Assembly: GCF_040712315.1 (NCBI RefSeq)
Contig: NC_134023.1
Span: 12,843,442-12,907,441 of the forward strand
DNA length: 64,000 bases
Reading direction: 5' to 3'
Source of the DNA: Castanea sativa
Taxonomy: Eukaryota; Streptophyta; Magnoliopsida; Fagales; Fagaceae
Part shown: one piece after another, positions 20,319 through 32,616 of the stretch
How the letters are laid out: the number at the start of each line of letters is the position of its first letter
Numbering within the stretch: the stretch's first letter is position 1
Position numbers and translations under genes: made by a program
The notes under the pieces: generated by a model
What the model was told of the DNA's origin: nothing
The model's input: the letters and a program-made list of their open reading frames with translations, nothing else
Databases searched by the model: none

Positions 20319-23300
20319 TCATCTCCTGTCACCTTGGCGCCTTCTATCATGATCATCGTCCCTCCTGTCTTTATACCTATCACCATGTTCTCGCTCTTCC
20401 CCCCTGCCTTTAAGGCTATCAGCGTCTGCACTTCTTTTCCTCTGACTTGGCTTATCCCTTGTGTCTCGCCGGTCACTGTCCACGTTTCTCTTCCTATAAT
20501 CCCTGTCATCACCCCTCTCCCCATGGCGATCATCATCTGCACTTTTCTTTCTATAATCTCCACCATTGCTCCTTTCAATATAGTTATCATTATCTGCACC
20601 TCTCTTCCTATACTCTCTGTCATCCCTCCTTCCTGCATGGCTAGAATTATCTTTACTTCTTTTCTTATAATCTCCATCATCCCCCTTTTCTGCATGCCTA
20701 TCAGTATCTGGAGTTCTCTTTCTATAATCCCATTCATCTCCCTTGTTATCATTTAGATCTCTTCGTCTATGCTTTTCTCCATCTCTTCTCTCTTCGACAT
20801 AATCCCGCTCATCTCTCCTGTTATCATTTAGATCTCTTCGTTTATGCTTTTCTCCATCCCTTCTCTCTTCGACATAATCCCGCTCATCTCTCTTGTTATC
20901 ATTTAGATCTCTTCGTTGATGCTTTTCTCCATCCCTTCTCTCTTCGACATAATCCCGATCTCTTCCACTTCCACGGGATTGACTTGTTTTACCATCGTGA
21001 CGCATCTCATCCTCTCTGTATCTTCTACTTCTGTCAGTCGGCTTTTGCCTATCACTCCGGTCTTCATTTTCTCGATCCCTATGCCTTAGGTCTTCAGAAC
21101 TCTGCCTATATGTCTTTTCTTTCTCACCTCGGTCACGTGGCTCATGGCCTCGATGTCGTTTTTCTCGTCTTGGACTTTCAGGAGTGTCTCCATCAAATAC
21201 CATATCAAACCTACAACAATTAATAGTATGAGAGAGAGCATGAGAGAATCACACAAAGAAAGAGAGACCCATAATCACACTCAAGAGTACAAACCTAGAA
21301 TTGTTCTCACCACCTCGCTGTCGGTTATCATCCTTTAGAATATAGTTCTGTTTGATGACTGAGCTACCAGTGCAGTCCTTGGCAACGTGATCAAGAGCAC
21401 CACATTTGAAGCAGCCTCCTTTTAGAGCCAAGTAAATATATGGACAGATTAATTTCAGAGGAATTTTGAAACTTCTAAGATTTCAAAAGAGTGCCACATT
21501 CAAGAAACAATCCTTGAATGAATTAAATTACATGTGAGATGGGTTGATAAAGAAATAGACTCAGCTTCACTTGTGTTCCAACTACTGCCACATGAATGAC
21601 TATATAATGATTTCCATTAATAGCCTAGAATTTAATATCAAGGTATGTGACAAGTAATTTGTCTGATTTTTTTTTTTTATGAACATCTAGACATCATGGA
21701 GTCAACCCAAATCCAGATGATAGGGGTGTTTCTAGCACACCAAAACCAAGAAATATTGAACTTTATTCGTCCAATATCAAATGCCTGGACCCTTTAAAAC
21801 GATTTAAGTACGAATTGCAATGAAGTGTGTATGAATGAAATGAAGTGTGGATCATCAAAATTCCTGTCTTAATAACTATTGGTTAGCCCACAAGGACTTC
21901 ATTTTCAGGAGTGAAACTTCTAGGCAATATGCATCCAGCTTTTGTACCTTTTGTTGGCAAACAATGATCAACAACAATACACCCCCCAGTACCCCCTAAT
22001 GTCATATATCCAAAATCCACAGCTATGACAGCCAAAATCAGTGCAACTACCATGCAGGACAGTAAACAAGTAAAACATTTTGGCAGAGTGTAGACTCTAG
22101 TTTCTAAGAAGCTAATGTTGCATGATGCCCAGATTTCCTATTTTAGTCGTGTGTTGCAAAATAGTGTTGATTTATCATCAAAGAAAACCAAAACCCAACA
22201 AACAGAGAATCATAGGTAATGAACAGCTAGTAAATTTCCAACAGGAAAGGTATGGAAAATACTACTAATAGAAAGGATCAAATGCTCTTCATTTAGTGCT
22301 CTTCATTTAGTGCTCTTCAAGTGAAACAAGCCAGGAGAGAGAGTCAACCTTAACGTCGGCGATAAAAGGAAGGCAGAGCAGAATCTCATCATGCAATGCA
22401 TGGAAATGTACATGAATGAGTGGGAAAATTATATAACACAAGTATATAGACATTGCAATTTTTACCTACCCGTTTTATTATCTTTACGTCTGTACTGGGA
22501 CCACAGTTTTGAAACACTTTGACTAAAATCAACATGTATCCTTCGGTCATCGATCAGAGCATTATCCATCTGTCATTAGAAATAATAAAAATGAACAAAG
22601 TTTTGCTAAAACAAAGCAGCTATAAGACTTCTCAAAAAAAAAATACTTTAAATTATAAACTATTTACTCATTTATTCGATAGAGTAATTGGATTAGTCTG
22701 AATTAAAAGTACAAAGTTTATCATTTCTATTCTTGTTGATGTCCATTAGGTTAAAGCACACTATCTCCGTGTTTTTCATGGCTTTCAAAATGCATGTGGC
22801 AAAGGACACTCCACCACATCACAAATAGATTATGCCTACAGACTTCAGAAGACAATTAAAAGGGTAGCAATGTAGCAACATGAGGTCCTATTTTTTTCCT
22901 TTAGAATCCTTCTGATTTCAAGTTCAGGATGTCACTCAAGTAATTATTTAGATGAGGATAGAAGCAGAAGAGATGTCAGGCATCTCAATAGTAGTCTTTA
23001 AACAAGTAAAAATGATATATTAGAAAATGCCAGATGGAGGGCACAACTCATGTACACACAGTATACAAAAAGGCAAATCCAAGAAAGAGAGAGAAAAGAA
23101 TTAAAGACCAAATCTTAAAGTTAAGGACATCAACAGAATCAATCAAAGAGCCAGATGTTTCATAAGAGTGATAATCAAAATCCATTCAGTATTTATGCAC
23201 AGTTTCTTCACATCTTGATCAGGATAACACTCTTCAGCTGAAAGCTTTCCATTCCCGTTGTAATCTCACATCCCAACTCCGCCCTCCCCCGACACTCTGC

Positions 23301-26300
23301 CTCACCAACAAATCCTCCACAGACGCCTCCCTACTATTCCTTTTCACTGTTAGAAACCCTATATAGCTTACTAATCTCCAACTTTTCCTCACCAAACCCT
23401 AACCCTAATTCTTTAAAATCCTAGCAGTCTAGAACTTTCAAATCTGATTTGGTTTCTTTCACCTTTGTCCTATGTCATTATATATTCATTATTATCAAGT
23501 CTAGGAATTTCTCCTACTTTCCTTTACAGAGACACAGACAGTAAAAGAGAGTGCTCAGTTCCGAATATGAAATGACATTCTGTCTAGGGGATTCATGTTA
23601 ATATTATTGTCTAGAAAATCCTCTCTCCTCGCATAGTTTTTAGAGTAACTTAAGGAGTTAAGGCACAATTCACACCTGGACAGTGGGATAAATGATCCCC
23701 ACTCATATGGAAAAAGTGTTAGCTTTACTCTTTACCCAACTATTTATTCTATATACCTTTTTATCTATTCTTTTTACACATCAAATGCTGAAGCAACACA
23801 TACGTGTATATGAACAATAAGGAGGGGGGAAAAATGGAAATTATGTATCATCAATCTCAGCTGTATCAATACCCTCTATACCAAAACATGAGGAAAAATG
23901 GGAAAAGTTTATTTAAAAGGTAAAAGAACATTGAAGTAGGGGCAGAAAAGTACAGTCCAATATTTCACATGAACCAAAGATTCTCCCCAAAAAACTATAT
24001 TTTCAAGAGAAATTGTTACAATGTGCAATCTTGGTAAACCTTACAAGAACAGAATCTTACCAGCTTAAGCACTAGATGCATGTCGTTAGTACTTGATCAA
24101 GGACATTAGATATGCAGGCAGATAAGAAATATATATACGCAATATTTGAGAGAGAGACATCATTTCAGTCTGACATACCTTAAAATAAGCTTGTTCACAT
24201 GCCTCATTCGTCTCAAACTCTGAAGTGGGAAAAGTAAATTGATTATAATCAGAATATGTCATCGGAAACTTGATTCTATAACAGATAGGAATAGACTATT
24301 AATTAGGCAACTGAAGGTATGCAAATCACTTGGCCACATATAGAGCAGGGTAGAAAGAACCAAAAATAAATGCAACAAAAGAGAAAGATAAATCTTGATA
24401 TCCATGCTAAACTATAAATTCCTTTATTTAGTGGAAAAATCTTTGTAAAGATAAACAATCTTGAATGTTGTTCTCAGCTGTTCTTTCCCTTCCTTATTTT
24501 GTTCTATTTGTGGTTGGTTAGAAGCAAGGATCGCAGGTCATCTTAGTTGAGTAATTTCTCTTTATTGATAAGTTTTTCCTCACCCTCCACCTTGCTCTTA
24601 TAAGGGAAAGAGGTTGCATTTGAGCTAAAGCTCATTGGCATCATACTGGCGTAATAATAATGTCCAAGTGAAAACTTAGGGATAGCCATCAACCTAAATA
24701 TATCCCTCCTTTCTCCAAGCTAAAGATAAGGCACTACATAAAAAACCAGAAGAATTTTCTGTAACAGTTTATCACATTTTAAGTTACCTGTGAATAATAA
24801 TAATTTGTTGTTGTTTATAATAAAAGAACTGGAAATTAAATTCTATTTGTTAGTCCAGTTGTCTTTGCAATCTGTATGTGGAAGTCAATGAAAATGTTCT
24901 GAATACCACATCAGAGGAAAACCAGAAGGGGGGGGGGGGGGGGGGGATTAGGTGTTGAAACCAAAATTCTGAATACCACATCAGTGGTCATTTCAGATTG
25001 GCCACTGGAACAGAAATGAATATTTCGGTACTAGTGCGTACCAATGTACTGTTTCAGGATTACCACTATAAATATTTTATATTTGCAAATATATATACTC
25101 ATAAAATAAATTTAAGAACTACATAATTCATGCCATTTCATTACTCTGTAAAATTTTTAAAACATGAACAATAACCAAATAATTTCATATGTACCATCTT
25201 AGAATTATTCTCAAAAGAAAAATAAAAATAAAATTTTTAGAAATAGTTAATTTAAAAAATGAAAATTTACATAATTAGGTCTGATTTGGGGGAGGAAAAA
25301 TTACCAAAATCCCAAAGTTCAAAAAGAATTACAATTTTAACCAAATTCTATTCCGAGCCAAAATGGAGTTTTCATCCAAAATAGGCCAAAATGCCTAGAA
25401 CACCCAGGTATGGCCAATATTTGAGTTAAAACACAACAGAGGGTTTTATGTACTGGTTTATGCACCAGTATGGTACTGCCCGGTACGGAATTGGATTCAA
25501 AAACACTGAATGAAACTTTACTTTCTCATGCACAATAAATAAGACTTAAAAGGTATCCTAGCATAAAATGGCAAAAAAGCCACTCACCTATGAAAGCATA
25601 GCATAAACTGTCTCCAGTCTTAATGTCACGAATTATTTCAGCCCTGTCACCAGCATTTACTTATGATGAGAAATGCATCTAGCAAACTACAAACTAACAG
25701 GCCCCAGCATAATTAAATAATACCACAAGAAAGTTCTATCATTACTTACGATAATACAGTTCCAAAACGTGAAAAGATGGTATGCAAGTCCTCATCCTGC
25801 AGTAAAAAAATGTGAATATTAAATACGACCTTTACATGACCGACTCATTAACAAAGGGTTCAATAAGTCTATCAGAATTCAGATTGTTATTGCATTCTAG
25901 AGCAGCAGCTTCCTAATAAAAGGAAGGATAGACATTCCCTATCACTATGAGAAAAAAACACTCACTTCAGTAACTGGATTCAGTTTACAAACAAATAGCA
26001 CATTATCAGGAGGCTTTATTTCAGCATCAGGAATATCTCCAATCTGTATGCAGATCAGGCAAAGAAAAAAAGAAAACAAATAAATAAAATTAAAATGACG
26101 ACATAGTTTATCAAAATTGGAAATTTAGGCTAATGAATACTGATACCAATATACATGTACCCAATACTTACACTTTCAAGTACAACTGCTCTGGAATGTG
26201 CTTCCTTTGTGCGGAGAACCTCCTCAAGCTCTGAAGCATCTAACTGCTCATCCATGGGCACCCAATCATCCTCAAGCCGCACATTATCATCAACCTAGTT

Positions 26301-29300
26301 ACAACATTGGCGTATAAGTCATAACTTTCAAACAAAGATGCTTGCCTAGAAGCCACCATATGCTCAGAGAGCCAACAAAAAAAATTGAATTAACCTAGTT
26401 GACCCAGTCATCTATTCGCCTTTTTATTGCACTGCACCAAGTAATATTAATTTATTTACATCATTTTGGACGTATTAAACTAACATCGAAATATCTGCCA
26501 AATTAGAATTTTCAGAATTCCTAGTTCGAATCCCTAGGCAATGACCATGACATCAAGATGAAAGCACTCCAACTTGGTTTTGAAGCTTTTGATAAGCATA
26601 TGATTCAATTAAATTTCTGACAAACATTAAAATGACTAAGATTTCCTTATGACTCCTTTCTAATTAGCTTCATCTCTCCCCCAATTATGATTGATTAATA
26701 TCTGTATTCTGGTCATTACCTCATCTTTTGGTTTTCCTTCTGGCGAAGCATCAGGAATCAAGTCAGCTATCTGGGGAGGATCATCAAAAGGATCATCCAG
26801 TATGTATGTGTGTTTGATTCTGTTCAATAAATGAAAATGCAATAAACTTTGGTATCAAGAGAAAGTCAAGAAAATTTTAATTTCAGAAGCATAATACATT
26901 GTCACTACATCAACAAAATAATATATAAAGAGAGAAAGAAGAATCAACCGAATATTCTTAAATGGTCGGCCCTTCTCATCCACATAAGCTTCATTTATCC
27001 TCGTCAATGTATCAAGCCCTTCTGCGATCTCCCCAAAAACCTGCAATGACCCAAAAACACTATTCAGATAGATTATACACCAAGAAACTCTCCTCGCATA
27101 TCAAAATAGAAACATTTTTATCTAGAAGGGGATTTCACTCTCTGCAGCCTTATACAGCAGACTCAATATTTCCTAGAAAAAGGTTTGGTCCCCAGTCCTA
27201 ACAAACCAGTTCTTCATTCTTCAAAGTGATGGTTGTCAAATTGACTAACATCCCCCCTCCCCCAGGGAGACAAATTCAGTTATCATGCCCCAAATCTGCC
27301 CTTCAAATGTAAAAGTGTATTACAAAACAGAACCCCCCTCATGTCTTTCCATGAAACAGCTTGTCAGAAGGTCAAGCATCCCACACATGTTAAAGCAAGA
27401 ACCTAATACTTTTGTTGGACAACCATCAAGGCAAACTAATGCATGACAAGCTTAAATTAAGCTTAATCACTCAATTTAAGGCTGCAATTTAGAACCACAA
27501 GGATCTCTTAAACGCCAATTGGATGGTGCAGAACATAATGACTTTACAGAAGGAAGGGACAGATAAGTAAAATGTTTTCAAGTCTAAATGCTGATAGAGA
27601 GTGACACTCATTCCATGAAAAAGTTTGCAAAAATCAAGCTTTAAAAACAATATTACATATTGGTCTCCATATTGGTGAGCTATCAAAATGATATATATTA
27701 GGCACTACGGACATTGTACTATAGTGATCAGCCTATATGGATTACCAATCCCAAAGAAAAATAATAATAATAATAACTAGCTTATATGGATATGATTGGG
27801 TAACAAGTCTATCATCTAAATTGAAAGAATCTTTTTAATTTCTCATCAAGGAGTACCAGTTACTCAATACAAAACCAATAACTTCCATCCGAAACTCATA
27901 CAAAAAACAAAATAACTTCCATTCGAGACCAGCATAATGTAGTTTATATAAATTTGTGTACATGTACAAATTTACCAGAAATGAGCAACATAATTAGGAC
28001 TCCCACAAGATTACAGAAGCAGCCACACATTCAAATATCAAACACACAAGAACCTTCCGGTCAACATTGCATCCATGATGTCTAAAGGAAAATAAAGCAC
28101 TAACCACAACCTTCCCAAAAAATGCAGACTAAGCAAACCAAACAAAGAGAACTAGAAAAGAGCTGAAGCACTCCTCCCCCTCTATTCCCATTCTCTATAA
28201 AAATAAATAATAAATAAGTAAATAAATGGCCTCTCTTAATCAACAAGGTCAAATTTTAAAAAAAATAAATAAATAACTAAAATAATAATAATAATAATAA
28301 TTTGTAATGGTTTTCTCAGCATCAGAAGTATGTCCACATTTCTGATTAAACCAATGAAATTAAACAAGCACACAACATCACAAAAGAGACAAAAAATATC
28401 ATAAAAGTCAACAATTCTTTATTCCTTTGAGAAAGCAGCAATTATTAATTCAAGATATAGTAACCAACAGGTCACTGGGATCAGAAGACTCACAGTGTGC
28501 TTCTCATCTAGATAGTCAAGATCATCACGCAGTGTGAAATAGAACTGAAAACAAAAGCAATTTTAAGAGTAAATAAATAGGCTAGGATTAAAACCAAACA
28601 AACTCTATTTCCCAATAAGATGCAGAAGAAACTTTGAATGCGTCTTCATCTTCATAAAGCTATATAAAGCAAAAGAATTCTCGGTACCATTAAGAAAGAA
28701 AAACACTCTAATACCTGAGAAGCATTAAGATTCTCTCCAGCACTGGCCATGGCAACAGTGCCTGTCTTAGAATGCTTTAAATCATGATGAATCTCATCAT
28801 TGAAAAAGCGAGCTTGGTCGCCATAAAGAAATCTGAAAGTAGAATGTAGAATGGAATAAGTACGTTCTGCCTCGTTATGTAAGAACTAAAGTTACTTATA
28901 ATAGCAGATACCAACTAACTAGACTATTGTCATTTTATTAATAACCAATTGCCCTAAAAGCTTAAGTTAATAGGAAATAGTGAATTTAATCATTTCACCA
29001 TAATTCTAACACTCCCTCACATGTGGGTCCAACGCATGGAATTTTTAACTCATTAAATGGGAAGTAAAGTATAGACAGGGTTCGAACTCAAGATCACATG
29101 CTCTAATACCATAATAAATTACCAATTGTCCCAAAAACGTAAGATGTTAAAAAATGGTAAAACTTAATCATTTACCCATGATTCTAACATATAGAAGGTG
29201 TAACAAATTAAATCCTAAAATTCTAAAATACAAATTAACCCTAGGGTTTCAAAATGTAACGAATTAATCGCTCAGCCTATATAAAACCCCAAACACAATG

Positions 29301-29779
29301 CTTATCCAATCAAATGTGCTAAGGTTTAAAATTAAATCTTTTTAAGCAAATATGATATACATACATATATGTGTGTAGGGAAAATGATATATAAATTTCT
29401 AGTCAGCTTGCTTCAGGAAGATGTTCTTACTTGTAGATTGAATCGCCACCGGACCCGGTACCGGTGGGGTCACCGGTTTGTGCAGTGAAGTCCTTCTGGA
29501 CCGTGTGAAATAGACACCCATTGTAATACTTGATTCTGAATCAACCATGTTATAATAATAATTTGTAAAAATTACACAAATTTTATAATTAGTTTCTGAA
29601 GAAGATACACATTTGTTTGATCGCAACCTGTAAAAATAAATAAATAAATTCTCAAAGCTAATGAATCAGTTAAAGACTTACTTGCAAAGCTTCAAGAAGT
29701 TTTTGGAGGTCAAGGGGCACTTGTCTGTGTGCAAATCCACCACTATGTCCCCTAAGCTCGTCACTATCAGCACCGACAT
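20319..29779 (-). CDS. CYP59: Multidomain nuclear cyclophilin CYP59 (PPIL4 type), 14 exons
   Basis: Exons on the minus strand: 29779-29682, 29535-29431, 28832-28715, 28544-28494, 27040-26949, 26819-26720, 26294-26172, 26043-25966, 25796-25750, 25643-25588, 24219-24179, 22569-22470, 21418-21295, 21210-20319. Together they give 2,025 nt, 674 residues, in frame throughout, all with GT/AG introns. The start [11 protein letters not shown] fits the family. Residues 1-165 are the cyclophilin domain; 243-320 an RRM (RNP2 VLFVCKL, RNP1 LCYAFIEF); 339-352 a CX2CX4HX4C zinc knuckle; 378-674 an Arg/Asp/Glu-rich tail. In Arabidopsis, CYP59 is nuclear, binds RNA and the RNA polymerase II C-terminal domain, and links transcription to processing. 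Thr44 sits where cyclophilin A has its catalytic Arg, and Tyr118 replaces the usual Trp, so isomerase activity may be weak. The tail is longer than in Arabidopsis CYP59 (about 500 residues). Confidence 0.93.
20733..20957 (-). repeat. Three 75-bp in-frame tandem repeats in the CYP59 tail
   Basis: The units 20957-20883, 20882-20808 and 20807-20733 each encode 25 residues on the pattern [25 protein letters not shown] (residues 463-537). They differ by only a few codons, so the duplication is recent. Downstream, shorter degenerate units around DYRKR...D continue the same charged composition. Confidence 0.85.
21249..21431 (-). other. CYP59 zinc-knuckle exon region
   Basis: Exon 13 (21418-21295) encodes [14 protein letters not shown], a CCHC knuckle (Cys339, Cys342, His347, Cys352) that would bind zinc and single-stranded RNA beside the RRM. 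The donor is GTTTGT and the acceptor AAAAG. The open frame extends a little into both flanking introns, so the exon boundaries were chosen from splice signals and frame. Confidence 0.85.
22570..24178 (-). other. CYP59 intron 11 (1.6 kb) with promoter-like island
   Basis: No exon is visible between 24179 and 22569. Within it, about 23260-23420 on the plus strand is unusually C-rich. It holds a TATA-like ccctatatagct (about 23360) followed by a telo-box aaaccctaaccctaa (about 23394), motifs that often sit near plant transcription starts. I find no reading frame following it. Confidence 0.4.
24928..24946 (+). repeat. Poly-G tract in CYP59 intron 10
   Basis: A run of about 18 G on the plus strand (C on the transcript strand), prone to structure and assembly error. 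Confidence 0.8.
28936..29189 (-). mobile_element. TRIM (miniature LTR retrotransposon) in CYP59 intron 2
   Basis: On the minus strand two similar direct repeats of about 75 bp begin TGTTAGAAT (29189 and 29011) and share ATGATTAA and GGGCAATTGGT or GGGACAATTGGT. After the first lies a tRNA-Met-type primer-binding site, TGGTATTAGAGC (29111-29100). Just before the second is a purine-rich tract, ACATGTGAGGGAG (29024-29012). That order (LTR, PBS, PPT, LTR) in about 254 bp defines a TRIM, which needs proteins in trans. The LTR 3' ends and target duplication are not clear. Confidence 0.65.
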
Positions 29780-29940
29780 CCTTATCAATTTTTGGTGAAG
29801 CGAAGCGAAGCGAAGCGAAAGGGCGATAAGAGATGAAGCGAGAGTAGAGGCGGTGGTGAGCGGTGGTTCTCGGCGACGACAAGGTGGGCGAACGATTTCT
29901 GGGGGCGAGGAGTATCCGAGTATAAAGCTACGAAACTGTC
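29780..29940 (-). promoter_or_regulatory. 5' untranslated and proximal promoter region of CYP59
   Basis: The region upstream of the start codon is GC-richer than its surroundings. Near 29802-29820 it has a short (CTTCG)n run on the transcript strand, and it lacks a clear TATA box, which suits a broadly expressed gene. The transcription start cannot be placed. Confidence 0.4.
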
Positions 29941-30636
29941 TCCATTTTAACTATTTTTTACATTCAGTGGGCTAGGGGAACGACGGCGTTTCCCACAGCC
30001 CTTTAGTTTCTTTCCTTTTTTTTTTAAATAATTTTTTTCAATCTTTTGAAATTAAACAAAAAAAATCCAAAACGATGTGGTTTTGGTAAGTTAACCGCAG
30101 CATTTAACAGAAGATTAAGGAAGAACTGAATTAACTATACTTGAAACTTATAGGACTAAAATGACAAAACTCTAACTTAGAGAATTGAAATGACAAAATG
30201 TGAAATTTAAATGATCAGTTTTGCATTTTAACTTAAATATTTTATGGTCGGTCAACCTGTTATTATATTTAGGTTTGACTGGCAATTTTATAGTAACCCA
30301 AACACACATAAATGTTTTTCTCAAAAATAAAAAATAAACACAAATGCAAAAAATATTTTTCAAAAATCAATTTATGTAGAAACAAATACAAGAATTTAAC
30401 CTTTTTAAGTTCACTTAAAATTTCAGCCAAGTCAGTTGAAATCAGAGTTTAAAATTTAAAACTAAAAAATGTTAAATTCATAAATATTGTCATTTTATAG
30501 AGTGAGAATTTATCTTCAATAAAGAGTAACATTTATCTCATCGATTGCAATATTTTTTCTTAGTAGACTATGGCAAATATAAGCCTAATTAATTTATATT
30601 ATGGTAATTCTTTAAAAAATAAAATAAAAATAATAA
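29941..30636. other. Spacer upstream of CYP59
   Basis: AT-rich, with no gene or repeat boundary recognised apart from short A/T runs. Confidence 0.4.
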
Positions 30637-31418
30637 TGTGGGGGCAGAATGGTCAAAACACGCATTTGGGTCTTGGGCCTGATTTGGTGGAGCAAATCTG
30701 TCCGAGCATAGCCTTTGAAGCCCATAAGCCAGTTCTTGCTAGAAAGGTTGATAAGGTTGTCCAAGAAGGGGCATCTCCTCGGCTAAGTCAAGTGAAGATC
30801 ATGTGACACGTCATGGTGTTTGGAGAGAGAATTCTGGAAGGTCTGTTGGGTAAAAATATTTTCCACATAGCTATAGAGAGGAAGAACGCATGAGAAATAT
30901 CATGGAAAAAACTGTTACCACCGCATTAAAAACTCTGCACCTACCTCCTTGGCCGCATTAATGGAGAATTGATCTCTGAACAATAACAATTAGCCTTACT
31001 ACTATTGCTTGGAGACTTCAAAATGGCGGTGAATGGGACAAGTATCTAAATTGATGATCTGGCACATACATGGAAGATAGAGAGAAAAAGGAAGGGAGGA
31101 TAAAAGGAAAGGGGGAACATTCAAGCAGGGGGAGGAAAAAAAGAAAGAAAAATATTATTGTACACACTACCTTTAACTATACTCGATTGTTGAAAGAGGA
31201 AAGGGCAATACAAGATATCCTCGGCCTACGTCCGAGGAGAGTTTCTGTCACATAATCATTTCATTGCACGTGTATTGGCGATTTAGCCCACCATATTTTT
31301 TATCTAACATTCATAAAATCTAGGGTTCTAGCCCACCCTCTACAAATTGGATTGTATAAGGCCTTTTGGGCCTGAACTCATCCCAAGGTTGGGTCCGGGT
31401 ACAAATTGTGCACTTACA
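30637..31418 (+). mobile_element. Solo LTR, family 1 copy 2
   Basis: The segment begins TGTGGGGGCAGAATGG and ends GTGCACTTACA. The 5-bp target duplication AATAA is perfect (30632-30636 and 31419-31423). It is the same family as 15173-15862 but inverted, sharing the end gtgcacttaca, the block tttgtagag-gtgggct and a TATA-like gataaaagga near 31100. There is no internal domain, so it is a solo LTR. Confidence 0.85.
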
Positions 31419-31423
31419 AATAA

Positions 31424-31513
31424 TATGGTATGGTATGAAATATAATAGAGAATACATTAAAAACACTCACATAATAAACTATCTTTTTTTTCCTTTCTTT
31501 TATTTCTACCTCA

Positions 31514-31596
<83 letters not shown>

Positions 31597-32574
31597 CGGA
31601 TAGGTCTACCTCACTTATATTGTTAACCCTATGGTTTTAAAAACAGCCAACTGGATCCATTTTTTATTCTTTAACCGTTCTAGTTTTAAAACCATAGTTA
31701 ACACCCTCAACGTCCTTAAGGAATATATTGTTTTACATGAAACAAATGTCAATGGGCAATTACCAAGTAACTACCCCTTGGATATGTTGCCACGAACATT
31801 AAAACTATCGCATACAACTGCATGTGATCTTGGTCCATATCTTGCACTACCAACACACCATCAAGGCCTCCATTAGAGCATCCACAATAGTGGTGTTAAA
31901 TAACTATATTGCTATTTTAAGCACCACCAATACTTAAAAAGTATGTTGCAGTAGTGGTGCCATGGCTAAAAAATAATAATATTTTATTAAACTTTTCTTA
32001 ATAAAATATTTCTTTTGATTTTTGTTGGTTGAGTCTTCTACAATTTTTTTTTTTTTTTAAATGGCACAATGAAGGTCTTGCCATTTGAAGATTATAGTTT
32101 AATTTCTCATTTTGAAAATGCTGATAGTAGAACTGTTGCCTTGTACTATGTGATGTTCACAATCTTTATGCCATTTTTGTGTTACAAACATCAAGAAAAA
32201 AGTTGCATACATGGTGGATGTGCGTTCTCTCTGTATATATCCTTGTGCAAAGTTGCTTGCACTTCTCCTTGCAACTATATTCCTTACAAGATTTGGTGGA
32301 TTAGCATTCTACGAAGTCAGTGAGAGTAGCTTTGCTAAGCTCTTTGGCTTGCTTGGACTTTCATAGTTGACATGGTTAGTACTATGCAGAGGGTTGTTTG
32401 TCTCCATAAGTTCAGGAGGCATGTTGAAATTTGCAATGGTGGTTGGGCTTGTTTCTTAAGCTATCTCAAAAAAGGCGGATTCACTACGTACGGAAAGGAA
32501 ATGATGAAATGAACCACGTAATTAAGCCTGGACTTTCATGGTTCATTGAAATGAACCACATAATTATTTTTTAG

Positions 32575-32616
<42 letters not shown>

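Noticed and set aside
20334..20756. 140-codon plus-strand frame
   Set aside because: It is the antisense shadow of the low-complexity Arg/Asp-rich last exon of CYP59.
23390..23410. Telomere remnant at aaaccctaaccctaa
   Set aside because: Only about two repeat units; it is better seen as a telo-box motif.
26515..26535. tRNA/SINE B-box-like gttcgaatcccta
   Set aside because: There is no A box at the right distance, no tRNA fold and no SINE body; it lies in a CYP59 intron.
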